Source of the DNA: Paenibacillus ferrarius | GTDB lineage: Bacteria; Bacillota; Bacilli; Paenibacillales; NBRC-103111 | Length of the DNA stretch: 64,000 nt | Assembly (NCBI RefSeq): GCF_002027705.1 | Contig: NZ_MBTG01000034.1 | Location: 1 to 64,000, forward strand | Reading direction: 5' to 3' | Shown here: in pieces, positions 63,801 through 64,000 of the stretch | How positions within the stretch are numbered: position 1 is the stretch's first letter | Layout: every line of letters starts with the position of its first letter | Notes under the pieces: generated by a model | What the model was told of the DNA's origin: nothing | Seen by the model: the letters and a program-made list of their open reading frames with translations, nothing else | Databases searched by the model: none | Translations under genes and position numbers: made by a program

Positions 63801-64000
63801 GCACTGATCCTGTGAAAGTGGCAACGATTAATATCACAAGCGCAGGCAATGTGTCGGCGATTATCGCGAAGAACGGAAGCCTTCAATTGCAAGCTGCGGT
63901 GCTTCCTGTCATTGCTATGAATAAGTCGGTGACATGGGCTGTCTATGAAGCCGATGGCGCAACAGTGACGGATAAAGCGATCATCAATCTAACAGGCGTA
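60848..64000 (+). CDS. Secreted GH29 alpha-L-fucosidase multidomain protein, 3' partial
   Basis: The frame is open from the ATG at 60848 to the window end (1051 codons). AAAGGATGG lies upstream and a signal peptide follows (cleavage near ANA-AT). The GH29 domain (about 42-390) shows KFGIYFHWGAFSVPAF, AEHHDGYSMW and probable nucleophile Asp255 in ILWQDFDV. A beta-sandwich follows (388-507), then a ricin-type lectin (515-656), a Listeria-Bacteroides repeat (660-728), Big_4 (731-803), FIVAR (806-878), Big_2 (886-977) and the start of a second Big_2. By analogy with its neighbours it probably ends in SLH repeats beyond the window. The catalytic part is visibly more A+T-rich than the scaffold part, which suggests separate origins. 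The last 74 bases are identical to 59270-59343. Confidence 0.88.
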   Translation, partial: MKQVKGYAKRMLTVFVMIAMVLTCTVPITANAATTYQPTWASVDTHTASPEWFQDAKFGIYFHWGAFSVPAFNNEWYGRNMYIPDYYVNTYHTNTFGTPTEFPYDKFITGGYDKSGVFRQFAPKLKSAGGNFDPNEWAQLFADAGAKFAGPVAEHHDGYSMWNSTVNEWNSVQTGPKLDLLGLFATAIRAKDMKLLASMHHAYNFNGFYEYAPTPSTTSLQKLYGKLPKEQSDQLWYDKLKEVIDGYQPDILWQDFDVNKVAETQRLNFLSYYYNKAIDWNKEVVATYKIHDPAFNTNGEVVDYERGGPAEIVTPYWLTDDALSSSSWSYTNGIEYYSRQAMLHSLIDRVSKNGNMLLNVSPTADGTIPQAQKDILLGMGDYLKKFGESIYSTRPWTTYGEGPTSMGGGQFVTPIEGKNTDIRFTRNKANNTLYATVLGWPGSQLNITSLSSSMNLSKLTSVQLLGATAGSYIDLPTPTQDTSGLKITMPTQPYTADAYVVKLTFSGEIPQAPIDLTKTYQIVSRNSNKPLTVEGNSTADGARIEQRTFSGLTSQKFQVIATGNGYFKIKNVNSGKMMDISGASTADGAQNIQWPDNGTKEMNQQWQLVDAGDGYFKIKNRNSGKFLDLDGGSTADGALALQWYDNGSLNQQWKFITTTSTVSFNSNGGSGVTPVVADEGSKIAAPAAPTKAGYTFVDWYKDAALTQAWNFVVDTVSGTNMTLYAKWNTAITEIIPVAVATPIGIEPELPAVVTVKYSDATTQQKSVQWESIDPAKYEQAGSFSVNGTVAGTELHAVANVTVSENAHKTALVALIANAQAKHDAAVEGSAAGNYGTGSKQALQTAINDAQSVADNHSATQEEFEQATTALNAALQVFEASKVEHATVQVLSVVVTSASSIINTKGGSLQLNAAVLPVHATNPSVTWSVYEVGGTATDKSVIDQTGLLKAVKDGTVKVVAMAADGSGVHGEKVITLSGQTDIIDPGTDPVKVATINITSAGNVSAIIAKNGSLQLQAAVLPVIAMNKSVTWAVYEADGATVTDKAIINLTGV

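Overview
The window reads as chromosomal DNA of a Paenibacillus-like soil or plant-associated Firmicute. The evidence is strong AGGAGG-type ribosome binding sites, lipoprotein-type solute-binding proteins, LplB/LplC-type sugar permeases without their own ATPases, YesM/YesN-type and Cache-AraC regulators, cre-like sites, and very long secreted enzymes ending in three SLH (S-layer homology) repeats. Genus is an inference. No rRNA, tRNA, CRISPR array or transposase gene was seen. Nearly everything is on the plus strand; the one convincing minus-strand gene is a LacI-type repressor.

Layout. (1) 1-5426: the 3' end of a secreted ricin-lectin/sialate-O-acetylesterase-like protein, then a secreted GH95 fucosidase-like enzyme with two accessory domains. 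(2) 5538-11211: a phosphonate operon, phnX, iron-type alcohol dehydrogenase, phnD, phnC, phnE, phnE, ended by a clear terminator. No phnW transaminase is present, which suggests use of hydroxyethylphosphonate rather than aminoethylphosphonate. (3) 11323-24819: a membrane Cache-AraC regulator, an LplABC-type uptake system, a GH88 unsaturated glucuronyl hydrolase, a cytosolic heparinase II/III-family lyase and a 1294-residue secreted lyase with CBM96-like domains. Together these form a uronate-polysaccharide lyase pathway. A nested inverted repeat sits at 13791-13974. (4) 24990-31560: a LacI repressor divergent from a ROK sugar kinase, a SIS-domain isomerase/deaminase and a complete sugar importer, with two matching operator palindromes in the intergenic region. 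(5) 31830-41174: two permeases, a GH42 beta-galactosidase, a YesM-type kinase, a small unknown protein, a YesN-type regulator and a solute-binding protein. (6) 41332-64000: four consecutive giant surface enzymes, GH30+GH43, GH29, GH95 and GH29. The last one runs off the window.

How it fits together. Region 6 plus region 5 looks like a Gram-positive locus for fucosylated type II arabinogalactan. SLH-anchored endo-beta-1,6-galactanase and exo-beta-1,3-galactanase modules cut the backbone and side chains, GH29 and GH95 modules remove fucose (or L-galactose), the ABC importer takes up galacto-oligosaccharides, and the cytosolic GH42 splits them. The YesM/YesN pair probably senses the substrate, and several cre-like sites point to carbon catabolite control. 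The giant proteins share a modular C-terminal half (Big_4, FIVAR, Big_2, an unassigned pre-SLH domain, SLH) that is near-identical at the DNA level between some genes, so domain shuffling or gene conversion is likely.
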